DNA from: Teichococcus oryzae
GTDB taxonomy: Bacteria; Pseudomonadota; Alphaproteobacteria; Acetobacterales; Acetobacteraceae
Assembly: GCF_008386565.1 (NCBI RefSeq)
Contig: NZ_VUKA01000003.1
Span: 62,001 to 126,000, forward strand
Direction: 5' to 3'
DNA: 64,000 nucleotides
Below the pieces are notes generated by a model that ran no database searches, was not told where the DNA came from, and saw only the letters and a program-made list of their open reading frames with translations. The translations under genes were made by a program, and so were the position numbers. Shown piece after piece: positions 57,571 to 64,000 of the stretch (position 1 is its first letter; every line of letters begins with the position of its first letter).

Positions 57571-58059
57571 TTCCTGTTGCAGGCGCTCCAGCTGCGACAG
57601 CATGTTGCGGACCGGGCCGCTGATATTGGCCGGCCCGGTCGCCTGGTCGATGGCGTTCAGCTCCTGCCGCAACTGGCGTTCCGCGTCGCTGTAGGTGGCT
57701 TCGCCGCGGAAGCCGCCGGGCGCCCGCCGCACGGTCTGGTAGGCATTCTGAGCCGCCGTCTTGAGGTCCATCCAGGCCGGCGTCATCGCGTTCTGCTGGT
57801 TGGCCGGAGGCTGCTCGCCGCTGCGGCCCAGCGCCGCCTCCAGTCGCCCCCGCGCCTCGCCCAGCACGCGGGCATATTCCTGCAGGCTGTCCAGGGCCTG
57901 TTGCGGCGCCTCGTCCCGGAACTGGTCGGGGCGCGTCTTGCTGGTTTCGCCCTGGGTCTGGTTCGGGGCGACCTCCTGCCCCAGCGTGCCCTGGGACCAG
58001 GCCGGCGCGGCGAGGGGAAGGGACAGCAGCAGCACCAGGGCGGAATTGCGCATCAGCAT
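57550..58059 (-). CDS. Secreted hydrophilic protein of unknown function
   Basis: 169 residues with a clear signal peptide (MLMRNSALVLLLSLPLAAPAWSQ). The mature part is Gln/Ala/Arg-rich and helical, with a stretch of coiled-coil-like spacing (about residues 50-80 and 125-165). I do not recognise a family. It lies in a cluster of stress/envelope genes on this strand, 21 bases downstream of the DUF2171 gene. Confidence 0.78.
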   Translation of the reverse strand: MLMRNSALVLLLSLPLAAPAWSQGTLGQEVAPNQTQGETSKTRPDQFRDEAPQQALDSLQEYARVLGEARGRLEAALGRSGEQPPANQQNAMTPAWMDLKTAAQNAYQTVRRAPGGFRGEATYSDAERQLRQELNAIDQATGPANISGPVRNMLSQLERLQQEVGRRAG

Positions 58060-58080
58060 GAAATCGGTTCCTCTTTTTCT

Positions 58081-58326
58081 TCAGGCTTCGGTGTGGCGGC
58101 CACCGGCCGGGCTGTTCATGAGCCGCAGCGCGTCCGCGTGCCGGAGCTGGCAGGTGGCCTTGTCCTCCTCCACCCTGGAAATCTCCGACAGCGGCAGGAC
58201 GCCGCGCCGGCCATCCACCCCCAGCAGGCTGACATGGCCGGTCTCGAACCGCTCGACCCGGCCGATCAGCTCGCCCTCCTGGCTCAGCAGGGGCATCCCC
58301 TCGCGCAGCAGCGTGGTGTCCACCAT
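58081..58326 (-). CDS. DUF2171-like small protein
   Basis: 81 residues. The start is ATG 58326, seven bases after GGAGG; the ATG two codons earlier is too close to it. The sequence has PRC-barrel-like beta features (LLREGMPLLSQEGELIGRVERFE and GVLPLSEISRVEED), as seen in the DUF2171 group. Function unknown; located 49 bases after the Mfd-like gene, possibly in the same transcript. Confidence 0.68.
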   Translation of the reverse strand: MVDTTLLREGMPLLSQEGELIGRVERFETGHVSLLGVDGRRGVLPLSEISRVEEDKATCQLRHADALRLMNSPAGGRHTEA

Positions 58327-58375
58327 GGGCATTCCTCCTTCGCTGGCCCGGCGGTGCCGGGCATTCCGTAGAGCT

Positions 58376-61300
58376 TCAACGCGCGGCGGGGGCATCGGTC
58401 GCTGAAGCTTCCGCTTCCCGGCGCGCCTTGCGGCGGTGCCGGCGCACATTGTCGAGCAGCCGCAACAACAGCCGCAGCCTTTCGGCGGGCGTTCCGCTCG
58501 GCTCGCGCAGGATCAGCCGCTCCCCGTCCAGCTGTGCCGCCACGCCCTGCGGCCCCGCTTCCAGGCGGCGCACGCCCAGGCGGCGGCAGCGCAGCCGCAG
58601 CCCGGCCAGGGCCAGCCAGTGCCGCACCGGCTCGGGCGGCGGGCCGAACCGGTCCTCGATCTCGGCCGCCAGATCCTCCAGCGCCGCGTGGTCGTCATCG
58701 CGCAGGATCTCGGCCAGTCGCACATGCGCCTCGACACGCAGGGCGTCATCGCCGATGTAGTCCCGCGGGATGCCGGTGCTGATGCCGACCGCAAGCTCCG
58801 GCGGTGCCGCCTCCTCCACCGCCTCGCCCCGCGCCTGCCGCAGCGCCCGGTCCAGCAGGTGCTGGTACAGCCCGATGCCGATCAGCTTCAGGTGGCCCGC
58901 CTGTTCCTCCCCCAGCAGGTCGCCGGCCCCGCGCAGATCCATGTCGCGCGCGCTGATGGCGAAGCCGGCACCGACGCGGTCGAACGCTTCCAGCGTTTTC
59001 AGCCGGCGCGCGGCGGCGGCGCCGGGCGGTGCCTCCGGGTCCCGCAGCAGCAGGATGGTGCCGCGTGGCCGCCCGCGCCCGACGCGGCCCCGCAGCTGGT
59101 GCAGCTGCGCCAGGCCGAAATGGTCCGGGTGCCAGACCAGCATGGTGTTGGCGCGCGGCACGTCGAGCCCGGTTTCGACGATGTTGGTGGACAGCAGCGC
59201 ATCCGCCCCGCCATCGGCGAAACGGACCATGGCGGCGTCGATCTCCTCCGCCGGCATGTCGCCATGCGCTTCCAGGAGCTTCAGCCGCGGCAGCAGCCGG
59301 CGGATGCGCTGGCGCAGCGGCGCGATATCGGCGATGCGCGGGCAAACGATGAAGCTTTGCCCGCCGCGCCGCTGCTCGCGCTGCAGCGCTTCCCGGATCA
59401 CGGCGTCATCGGCCGGCACCTGCAAGGTGCGGACCGGCTGGCGGCGGGCCGGGGGCGTCGCGATCACCGACAAGGATTGCAACCCGATCAGCGCGCCCTG
59501 CAGCGTGCGCGGGATCGGCGTCGCGGTCATGGCCAGGCTGTGCGCGGCCTCCCCCTTCCCGCCCCGTTCGCCGAGGCGGCGCAGCATGGCCTTCTGCCGG
59601 GCGCCGAAGCGCTGTTCCTCATCCACGATCACCAGGCCGAGCTTCGCGAACCGCACATCCCTGGCGGCCAGGGCCTGGGTGCCGATGGCGATGTCGATCG
59701 CGCCGCTGGCGAGGCCCGCGCGGGTTTCGCGCGCCTCGGCCGGGGCGCTGAGCCGGCTCAGCGCCTCCACCCGGGCGCCGAGCCCCGCGAAGCGGCGGCG
59801 AAAGGACTCCAGGTGCTGCCGCACCAGCACGGTGGTCGGCGCCAGCACCGCCACCTGGTAGCCGCACAGCACGGCGGCGGCGGCGGCGCGCATCGCCACC
59901 TCCGTCTTGCCGAAGCCCACATCGCCACAGACCAGCCGGTCCATCGGCCGGCCGGAGGCCAAGTCGCGCAGGGTGTCGGCGATGGCGGAAAGCTGGTCGG
60001 GCGTGAGGGCATGGGGGAAGCCACGCGCGAAACGCTCCATCGCGGCGCGCGGCGGGCGCAGGGTGGGCGCGGCGCGGCCATCGCGCTGTTGCGCCCGCCG
60101 CAGCAGCGCCTGCGCGGTTTCGGCGATCTGCGCCTCCACCTCGGCGCGGCGGGCCAGCCAAGCCTCCCCGCCGAGCCGGTCCAGCGAAACGCTTTCCGCT
60201 TCCGCGCCGTAGCGCCACAGCCGGTCCATCTCGTCCGCCGGCACGAGCTCGGTCGCGCCGCCGGCATAATCCAGGCGCAGGCAATCCCGGGTGACGCCAT
60301 CCACCTCCAGCGTTTCCACCCCGCGCAGGGCGCCGAGGCCGTGCTCCAGATGCACCACCGCATCGCCGGGCTGCATCGCGCCGGCCTCCAGGGCAAGCGA
60401 CGGCAGCGGGGCTTCCTGTGGCCGCGCCAGGGATGGCCGCACATCGGCGGGCGCGACCACCAGCGCCTCCGCCGTGCGGAACCCGGCCGGCAGGGTGCCG
60501 TCCAGCAGGCCGAAGCTGCCTGGCGCGGCATCGCGCAGGGCCAGCCAGCCGGAAAGCCGCGCCGGCTCCCCCAGCCTTTCGGCGGCCAGCCGCGCCAGGG
60601 CGCGGGCGGCACGCGGTGGGCCGCTCAGAGCGATGCGCAGCCCGGCCTCCCGCGCTTCCTCCAGCAGGTCGAGGAAAGCTTCCTCCGGCTCTGGGGCCGA
60701 GGCCAGGGCGGGCAACTCGCCGGGCGGGTCCTCCGGTGCCTTCTCCAGCACCAGCACGGCGCGGCCGGCACAGGCCTCACGCCATGCGGCATCATCCAGG
60801 AACAGGGCCGAGGGTTCGCTGGGCGGCGGCGCGACGGCATCCTCCGCATCCCCCACGCCGAGGGCGAGCCGCGCCCGGAATGCTTCGGCGGCCTCCCTGG
60901 CATGGCCGCGGCGCTGCGCCTCCACCTCGGCCTCCTGCACCAGCACGGCTTCCGGCATCAGGGCGAACACCGAGGTCAGTTCGCCCTGGAAGCCGGCGAG
61001 CCCGTGCTCGGCCCCGATCGGCAAGGGCAGCCCGACATCGGCCGGCGCCACGATCTCGGAAGCGGGACCGATCGTCACCGCCTCGATTTCCTGCGTGCCG
61101 CGCTGGGTGAGCGGGTCGTAGTGGCGCAGGGCGGTGATGCGGCCGTCTTCATGCTCGATACGGCAGGGCAAAGCATCGGGCGCGGCGGGGAACAGGTCCA
61201 GCACCGCGCCGCGCAAAGCCGCCTCCCCCGGCTCATCCACCCGCGCGTCAATGTGGAAGCCGAGGCGCAGCAGCTCCGCTTCCAGCACGGCGGGATCGAG

Positions 61301-61657
61301 CGGATCGCCGCGCCGCAGCGTCAGGCTGTTCAGCGCCGAAGGCGGCGGCAGGCGTTGCAGGGCCGCGGGCAGGCTGGCGATCAGCAGGCGCGGCCCGCCG
61401 GGCGGCGTGGACAGCGCCGCCAGAACCGCCATCCGCGCGCCCATCACCGCGCGCGAGGGCGAGGCCCGGTCATAGGGAAGGCAGTCCCAGGCGGGAAGCA
61501 GCAGCACCTCCACCTCCGGCGCGAGGGCCAGGGCGGCGCGGTGCAGGCGCGCGGCCCGCGCTTCGGAACGGGCGAGATGGATGACGCCGGCGCCGCCCTG
61601 TTCGGTGGCCCGCTCCACCAGGCGGGCGGCCAGAAGCGCATCCGGCTCGGCTTCCAT
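58376..61657 (-). CDS. mfd: Transcription-repair coupling factor Mfd or Mfd-type translocase
   Basis: 1093 residues, somewhat shorter than the usual 1150 or so. Mfd removes RNA polymerase stalled at DNA lesions and recruits UvrA. Domains seen: an N-terminal UvrB-like region with RGAVLDLFPAAPDALPCRIE, a CarD-like RNA-polymerase interaction domain (DAVVHLEHGLGALRGVETLEV), then the helicase with Walker A GDVGFGKTEVAMRAA, DEEQRFGARQK, TATPIPRTLQGAL and the second-domain TNIVETGLDVP plus QLRGRVGR. The start is uncertain: ATG 61657 and 61678 both lack a clear ribosome site. The unusual stress-gene context and shorter length raise the possibility that it is a second, divergent copy. Confidence 0.83.
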   Translation of the reverse strand: MEAEPDALLAARLVERATEQGGAGVIHLARSEARAARLHRAALALAPEVEVLLLPAWDCLPYDRASPSRAVMGARMAVLAALSTPPGGPRLLIASLPAALQRLPPPSALNSLTLRRGDPLDPAVLEAELLRLGFHIDARVDEPGEAALRGAVLDLFPAAPDALPCRIEHEDGRITALRHYDPLTQRGTQEIEAVTIGPASEIVAPADVGLPLPIGAEHGLAGFQGELTSVFALMPEAVLVQEAEVEAQRRGHAREAAEAFRARLALGVGDAEDAVAPPPSEPSALFLDDAAWREACAGRAVLVLEKAPEDPPGELPALASAPEPEEAFLDLLEEAREAGLRIALSGPPRAARALARLAAERLGEPARLSGWLALRDAAPGSFGLLDGTLPAGFRTAEALVVAPADVRPSLARPQEAPLPSLALEAGAMQPGDAVVHLEHGLGALRGVETLEVDGVTRDCLRLDYAGGATELVPADEMDRLWRYGAEAESVSLDRLGGEAWLARRAEVEAQIAETAQALLRRAQQRDGRAAPTLRPPRAAMERFARGFPHALTPDQLSAIADTLRDLASGRPMDRLVCGDVGFGKTEVAMRAAAAAVLCGYQVAVLAPTTVLVRQHLESFRRRFAGLGARVEALSRLSAPAEARETRAGLASGAIDIAIGTQALAARDVRFAKLGLVIVDEEQRFGARQKAMLRRLGERGGKGEAAHSLAMTATPIPRTLQGALIGLQSLSVIATPPARRQPVRTLQVPADDAVIREALQREQRRGGQSFIVCPRIADIAPLRQRIRRLLPRLKLLEAHGDMPAEEIDAAMVRFADGGADALLSTNIVETGLDVPRANTMLVWHPDHFGLAQLHQLRGRVGRGRPRGTILLLRDPEAPPGAAAARRLKTLEAFDRVGAGFAISARDMDLRGAGDLLGEEQAGHLKLIGIGLYQHLLDRALRQARGEAVEEAAPPELAVGISTGIPRDYIGDDALRVEAHVRLAEILRDDDHAALEDLAAEIEDRFGPPPEPVRHWLALAGLRLRCRRLGVRRLEAGPQGVAAQLDGERLILREPSGTPAERLRLLLRLLDNVRRHRRKARREAEASATDAPAAR

Positions 61658-61691
61658 GGCGGGATGGCGGGAGCACATGCCCGCCGAAGGA

Positions 61692-61723
61692 AGCGGCCGC
61701 TCCGGTGCTCCGGAACGGCCGCT
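61692..61723 (-). terminator. Hairpin between the ferritin-like gene and mfd
   Basis: AGCGGCCG (61692-61699) pairs with CGGCCGCT (61716-61723), and TCCGG (61701-61705) with CCGGA (61710-61714), separated by a single C/A mismatch, with loop TGCT. On the minus strand it follows the ferritin-like stop by 26 bases and precedes the Mfd start, so it probably ends the upstream transcript. Confidence 0.5.
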
Positions 61724-61749
61724 CGGTGTCGGTTGCGGATGCAAGGATG

Positions 61750-62199
61750 TCAGAGGCGGCTGGAGGCTTCCTCCATCCACTGCCGGTGCCGCAGCTCGTC
61801 CTGATGGGCGCGCTCGAAGATCTGGCGCGCTTCCGCCGTGGCCTCGGGATGCTTGGCCGCGCGCTCATAGGCGGTGACCGTGTCTTCCTCGTTGGTGCGC
61901 ATGGCCTTGAGGATGGCGGCATCGCCCAGGATGCTGGCCATGGCTACCTTGCCGGTGGTCAGCAGCTGCTTGATGTCGCCGCCTTCCGTCACGGCCTGCC
62001 CAAGGCTGGTGGCGATGCGCTCCAGTTCCTGCACATGCCGGTCGTGGTCGCCCTTGAACAAGGCGATCTGCCGCTTCGCTTCCGCATTCTCCAGCCGCTC
62101 GATGGTGGATTCATAGGCGGCGATGGCATCGTGTTCCAGCAGCAGCAGGTTCTGCACCAGCTTCCCGAAGGTGCTCTCGGTTCCAACCATGGTGACCAT
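61750..62199 (-). CDS. Ferritin-like four-helix bundle protein (DUF2383-type)
   Basis: 149 residues with Glu/His spacing of a metal-binding helical bundle: LLLEHDAIAAYESTIERLENA, GDHDRHVQELER, NEEDTVTAYERAA and ERAHQDELRHRQWME. These proteins bind iron and are seen in stress-related clusters; the exact role is unclear. It is 53 bases after a DUF892 gene on the same strand, another ferritin-like protein. Confidence 0.82.
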   Translation of the reverse strand: MVTMVGTESTFGKLVQNLLLLEHDAIAAYESTIERLENAEAKRQIALFKGDHDRHVQELERIATSLGQAVTEGGDIKQLLTTGKVAMASILGDAAILKAMRTNEEDTVTAYERAAKHPEATAEARQIFERAHQDELRHRQWMEEASSRL

Positions 62200-62252
62200 A
62201 AGATGTCTTTCCTGTTGTTGGCTTTGTTCAGATGCCCGGGCTGGCGTTCCGC

Positions 62253-62753
62253 TCAGCCCGCCTTCGCCTCGGCCAGGGCGGCCGGGAGGATGTCGGCGCG
62301 CGTCACCTCGGTGAGCAGCTCATCCTGCCGCTTCTCTTCCGCCAGCGTCTGGGCCAGCAGCGTGGCGACATCCTTTTGCCCCAGGGCCTTGCTCAGCTCG
62401 ACCATGGTGCCATAGGCGGCGATCTCGTAATGCTCCATGCGCTGCTGGCTGGCGACCATCACGAGATCCAGCACCGGGCCCTTGTCGTATTCCTCCATTT
62501 CATGCTGCGCTTCCTCGACCAGGCCGCGCATGGCCTCGCACACCTTGCGCCCCGGCCGGGCGCCCAGCTTCTCCAGCGCCTGCTGAACCCGCTCGCGCTG
62601 TTCCTCGCTCTGCTCGATATGCGCCTCGATCCCCTGCTTGAGCTTCGGGTCGGAGGCTTTGCGCAGCATCTTGCGCATGGCCTGGATGGCCTGCTTCTCG
62701 GCGCTGAAGGCGTCCTTCAGCTGGTCCACCATCATCTCTTCAAGCTGTGCCAT
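62253..62753 (-). CDS. DUF892 (YciE/YciF-type) ferritin-like protein
   Basis: 166 residues, helical. The N-terminus LEEMMVDQLKDAFSAEKQAIQAMRKML is the family opening; pairs such as HIEQSEEQRERV and MEHYEIAAYGTM carry the Glu/His expected of an iron-binding bundle. Relatives (YciE/YciF) are induced by osmotic and general stress. Possibly co-transcribed with the DUF3618 gene about 30 bases upstream. Confidence 0.88.
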   Translation of the reverse strand: MAQLEEMMVDQLKDAFSAEKQAIQAMRKMLRKASDPKLKQGIEAHIEQSEEQRERVQQALEKLGARPGRKVCEAMRGLVEEAQHEMEEYDKGPVLDLVMVASQQRMEHYEIAAYGTMVELSKALGQKDVATLLAQTLAEEKRQDELLTEVTRADILPAALAEAKAG

Positions 62754-62786
62754 CAGTATTTCCTGTTTCCGTTATTCTGGTCTGGC

Positions 62787-63899
62787 TCAGGGCTTCAGCG
62801 GCGCGCCGCCCGGGGAGCCCGGCGCGGTGCTGCCCAGGCCGGCGTGCTGCACGGGCTTCCGGTCTGCATCCGAATCCTTCTTGTCCTCGACACCGGACTT
62901 GGCGACATCGCTCAGGTCCCGGGTTGCCTTGACGGCCGCGTCGGCCACGCCGTGCAAGGTGTTCCGCGCCGCATCGGGCAGGCCGGAAGCCGCATCCTTG
63001 TTCTGCTTCAGCGCGTCCGCCGCCTCGCCCGCCCGCTCGGTGACGACCGACTTGGCTTCCTCATATTGCTGCTGCGCCACCTCGGCGACCTGCTGGCGCA
63101 CCGCATCGCTGGTTTCGCCCATCAGGCGGTCCTCGGTGCGGGTGCGCGGCAGCATCGCCGCCAGGGCGGCGCCCATCAGCAATCCGACGCCGCCGATGAT
63201 CAGCGGCTGCGCCGGCCCCGCGCGGTTCCAGCTGTCGCGCATCTGGCTGCTCAGATAGTTCGCCTGCCCATAGGCCGTGTCCAGCCCACGCGACGCGGCA
63301 TCTCGCGCATCATGGCTGCGCATCCGCATGGCGTCGCCGGCAGCCGATGTGTGGTCCGACACCTGCTGCCCCAGGCTCGAAGCCTGGGCCGAAACCGCGG
63401 AAGCGGCACCCGTGACCGCGTCCCGCACCGCATTCGCGGCCGAACGCACCGCCGACCCGGCGCTGTCCGCGGCGCCGCGCACGGTTTCCGCCGCCTGCCC
63501 GGCGGCGCCGGAAATCCGGTCGGTGGTGGAAGGACCGGAATGCAGATCGGTATAGGGGCTCCGGGGCGCATTGTCGTAGGGCAGCAAAGGCGTCCGGCCC
63601 GGATAAACCTCGCGATGCACCGTGCCGTGCGAACGGTTCTGGTTGGACAGCATCATCCAGCCGATGCCCGCACCCACAAGAAGCAGCGGCAGAGGGTTGT
63701 CGCGCACCGACGCGCCCAGGTTGCGGGTGAATTCCGCCCCGCCCGAGGAGCGCGCGTAATCCACCAGCTGATCCATGATCTGGCCGGGAGAAAGGCTTTC
63801 GCGCAGTTGCTCGATGGTCTGCGAAACATCGGCGCGGGTGCGCTCCACATCGGCCTCGATCTCGGCGGTGGAGCGGTTGTCATGCTGGCGGTCACTCAT
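62787..63899 (-). CDS. DUF3618 domain-containing protein
   Basis: 370 residues. The N-terminal 50 residues, RSTAEIEADVERTRADVSQTIEQLRESLSPGQ-like, are the DUF3618 motif, followed by NPLPLLLVGAGIGWMML, a membrane segment. A long low-complexity Ala/Ser/Asp/Gln region, then a second hydrophobic segment (PLIIGGVGLLMGAALAAML) and a charged, coiled-coil-like tail. Such proteins are envelope-associated and often next to holin-family and YtxH-like genes. It overlaps the upstream gene by ATGA. Function unknown. Confidence 0.82.
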   Translation of the reverse strand: MSDRQHDNRSTAEIEADVERTRADVSQTIEQLRESLSPGQIMDQLVDYARSSGGAEFTRNLGASVRDNPLPLLLVGAGIGWMMLSNQNRSHGTVHREVYPGRTPLLPYDNAPRSPYTDLHSGPSTTDRISGAAGQAAETVRGAADSAGSAVRSAANAVRDAVTGAASAVSAQASSLGQQVSDHTSAAGDAMRMRSHDARDAASRGLDTAYGQANYLSSQMRDSWNRAGPAQPLIIGGVGLLMGAALAAMLPRTRTEDRLMGETSDAVRQQVAEVAQQQYEEAKSVVTERAGEAADALKQNKDAASGLPDAARNTLHGVADAAVKATRDLSDVAKSGVEDKKDSDADRKPVQHAGLGSTAPGSPGGAPLKP

Positions 63900-64000
63900 C
63901 GCACGGCCTCCTTCGCCATCGTTGCATCGCGGGAAATCTGCTCCGCGGCGCGCGTCGGCATCAGGCTGTCCGCCTTGATGCGGTTGATCCCGCTCCGCAG
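63896..64000 (-). CDS. 3' end of a gene preceding DUF3618, probably phage holin-family (DUF1469) protein
   Basis: 35 codons are visible up to the TGA at 63896-63898, and its last bases overlap the DUF3618 start (ATGA). The tail ends MPTRAAEQISRDATMAKEAVR, helical and charged, like the C-terminus of DUF1469 proteins, which commonly precede DUF3618 genes. The window cuts it, so the assignment is tentative. Confidence 0.5.
   Translation of the reverse strand: MRSGINRIKADSLMPTRAAEQISRDATMAKEAVR

Noticed and set aside
58436-61804. 1122-codon open frame opposite mfd
   Set aside because: Low-complexity Gln/Arg/Gly/Ala translation without motifs, antisense to the helicase domains.
62200-62252. EcfG (general stress sigma) promoter before the ferritin-like gene
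   Set aside because: A GGAAC is present on the minus strand but no matching -10 (CGTT) follows at 16-17 bases.

Overview
The window is about 64 kb of very GC-rich bacterial chromosome, packed almost end to end with genes. Content and protein style point to an aerobic alphaproteobacterium, most likely of the Acetobacteraceae/Roseomonas group. The clues are a cyoABCD quinol oxidase, a caa3-like cytochrome oxidase, periplasmic Bug-type solute-binding proteins, the rhizobial-style glycerol ABC operon, UvsE, and a glycogen locus. This placement is inference; no rRNA or tRNA gene is present to confirm it. I saw no insertion sequence, prophage, integrase or CRISPR array, so this looks like ordinary chromosome rather than a mobile island.

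Layout. 1-2446: class I ribonucleotide reductase; NrdB carries the residue set of the radical-tyrosine-less subclass Ic. 3003-10626: a glycerol uptake and phosphorylation operon (two ABC ATPases, two permeases, a small DUF2160 membrane protein, a binding protein, GlpK). 10649-17781 (minus strand): an alpha/beta hydrolase, a LysE-type exporter, an AztD-like secreted zinc chaperone behind a Zur-box palindrome, a PLP-dependent dehydratase, a D-amino-acid-dehydrogenase-like flavoprotein, and SelO. 17860-22934: an RND efflux pump with its adaptor, divergent from a TetR gene, with a palindromic operator between. 23044-24030: a Bug solute-binding protein, convergent with a siderophore/heme-type binding lipoprotein (24082-25080).

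25259-29266 (minus): cyoABCD, ended by a clear intrinsic terminator. 29642-33371: a LysR regulator divergent from a Bug protein and a split AtuA (DUF1446) pair. 33387-34178: thiM. 34390-35506: a short-chain dehydrogenase and a small disordered protein. 35589-41258: a cytochrome c oxidase operon with a subunit II that carries its own heme c, a fused subunit I-III, an assembly factor and a triheme membrane-anchored cytochrome c. 41352-45137: four genes joined by ATGA overlaps (lipid kinase, inositol-phosphatase family, RecJ-like DHH phosphoesterase, UV-damage endonuclease).

45171-50400 (minus): glgC-glgA-glgP. 50565-56229 (minus): two flavin disulfide-reductase-like proteins, then a PfkB sugar kinase and a GH65 glycoside phosphorylase one base apart. 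56424-57518: an Old Yellow Enzyme. 57550-64000 (minus): a stress/envelope cluster with a DUF3618 protein, two ferritin-like proteins, a somewhat short Mfd-type translocase, a DUF2171 protein, and the end of a probable holin-family (DUF1469) gene.

Nothing is a clearly new system. The best leads are: the mirror-image degenerate motifs in the two glycerol ABC ATPases; the class Ic NrdB; the coupling of a RecJ-like nuclease to UvsE; the Zur-box/AztD unit standing apart from any transporter; and the disulfide-reductase relative that keeps its CxxxxC pair but has lost the C-terminal His-Glu motif.
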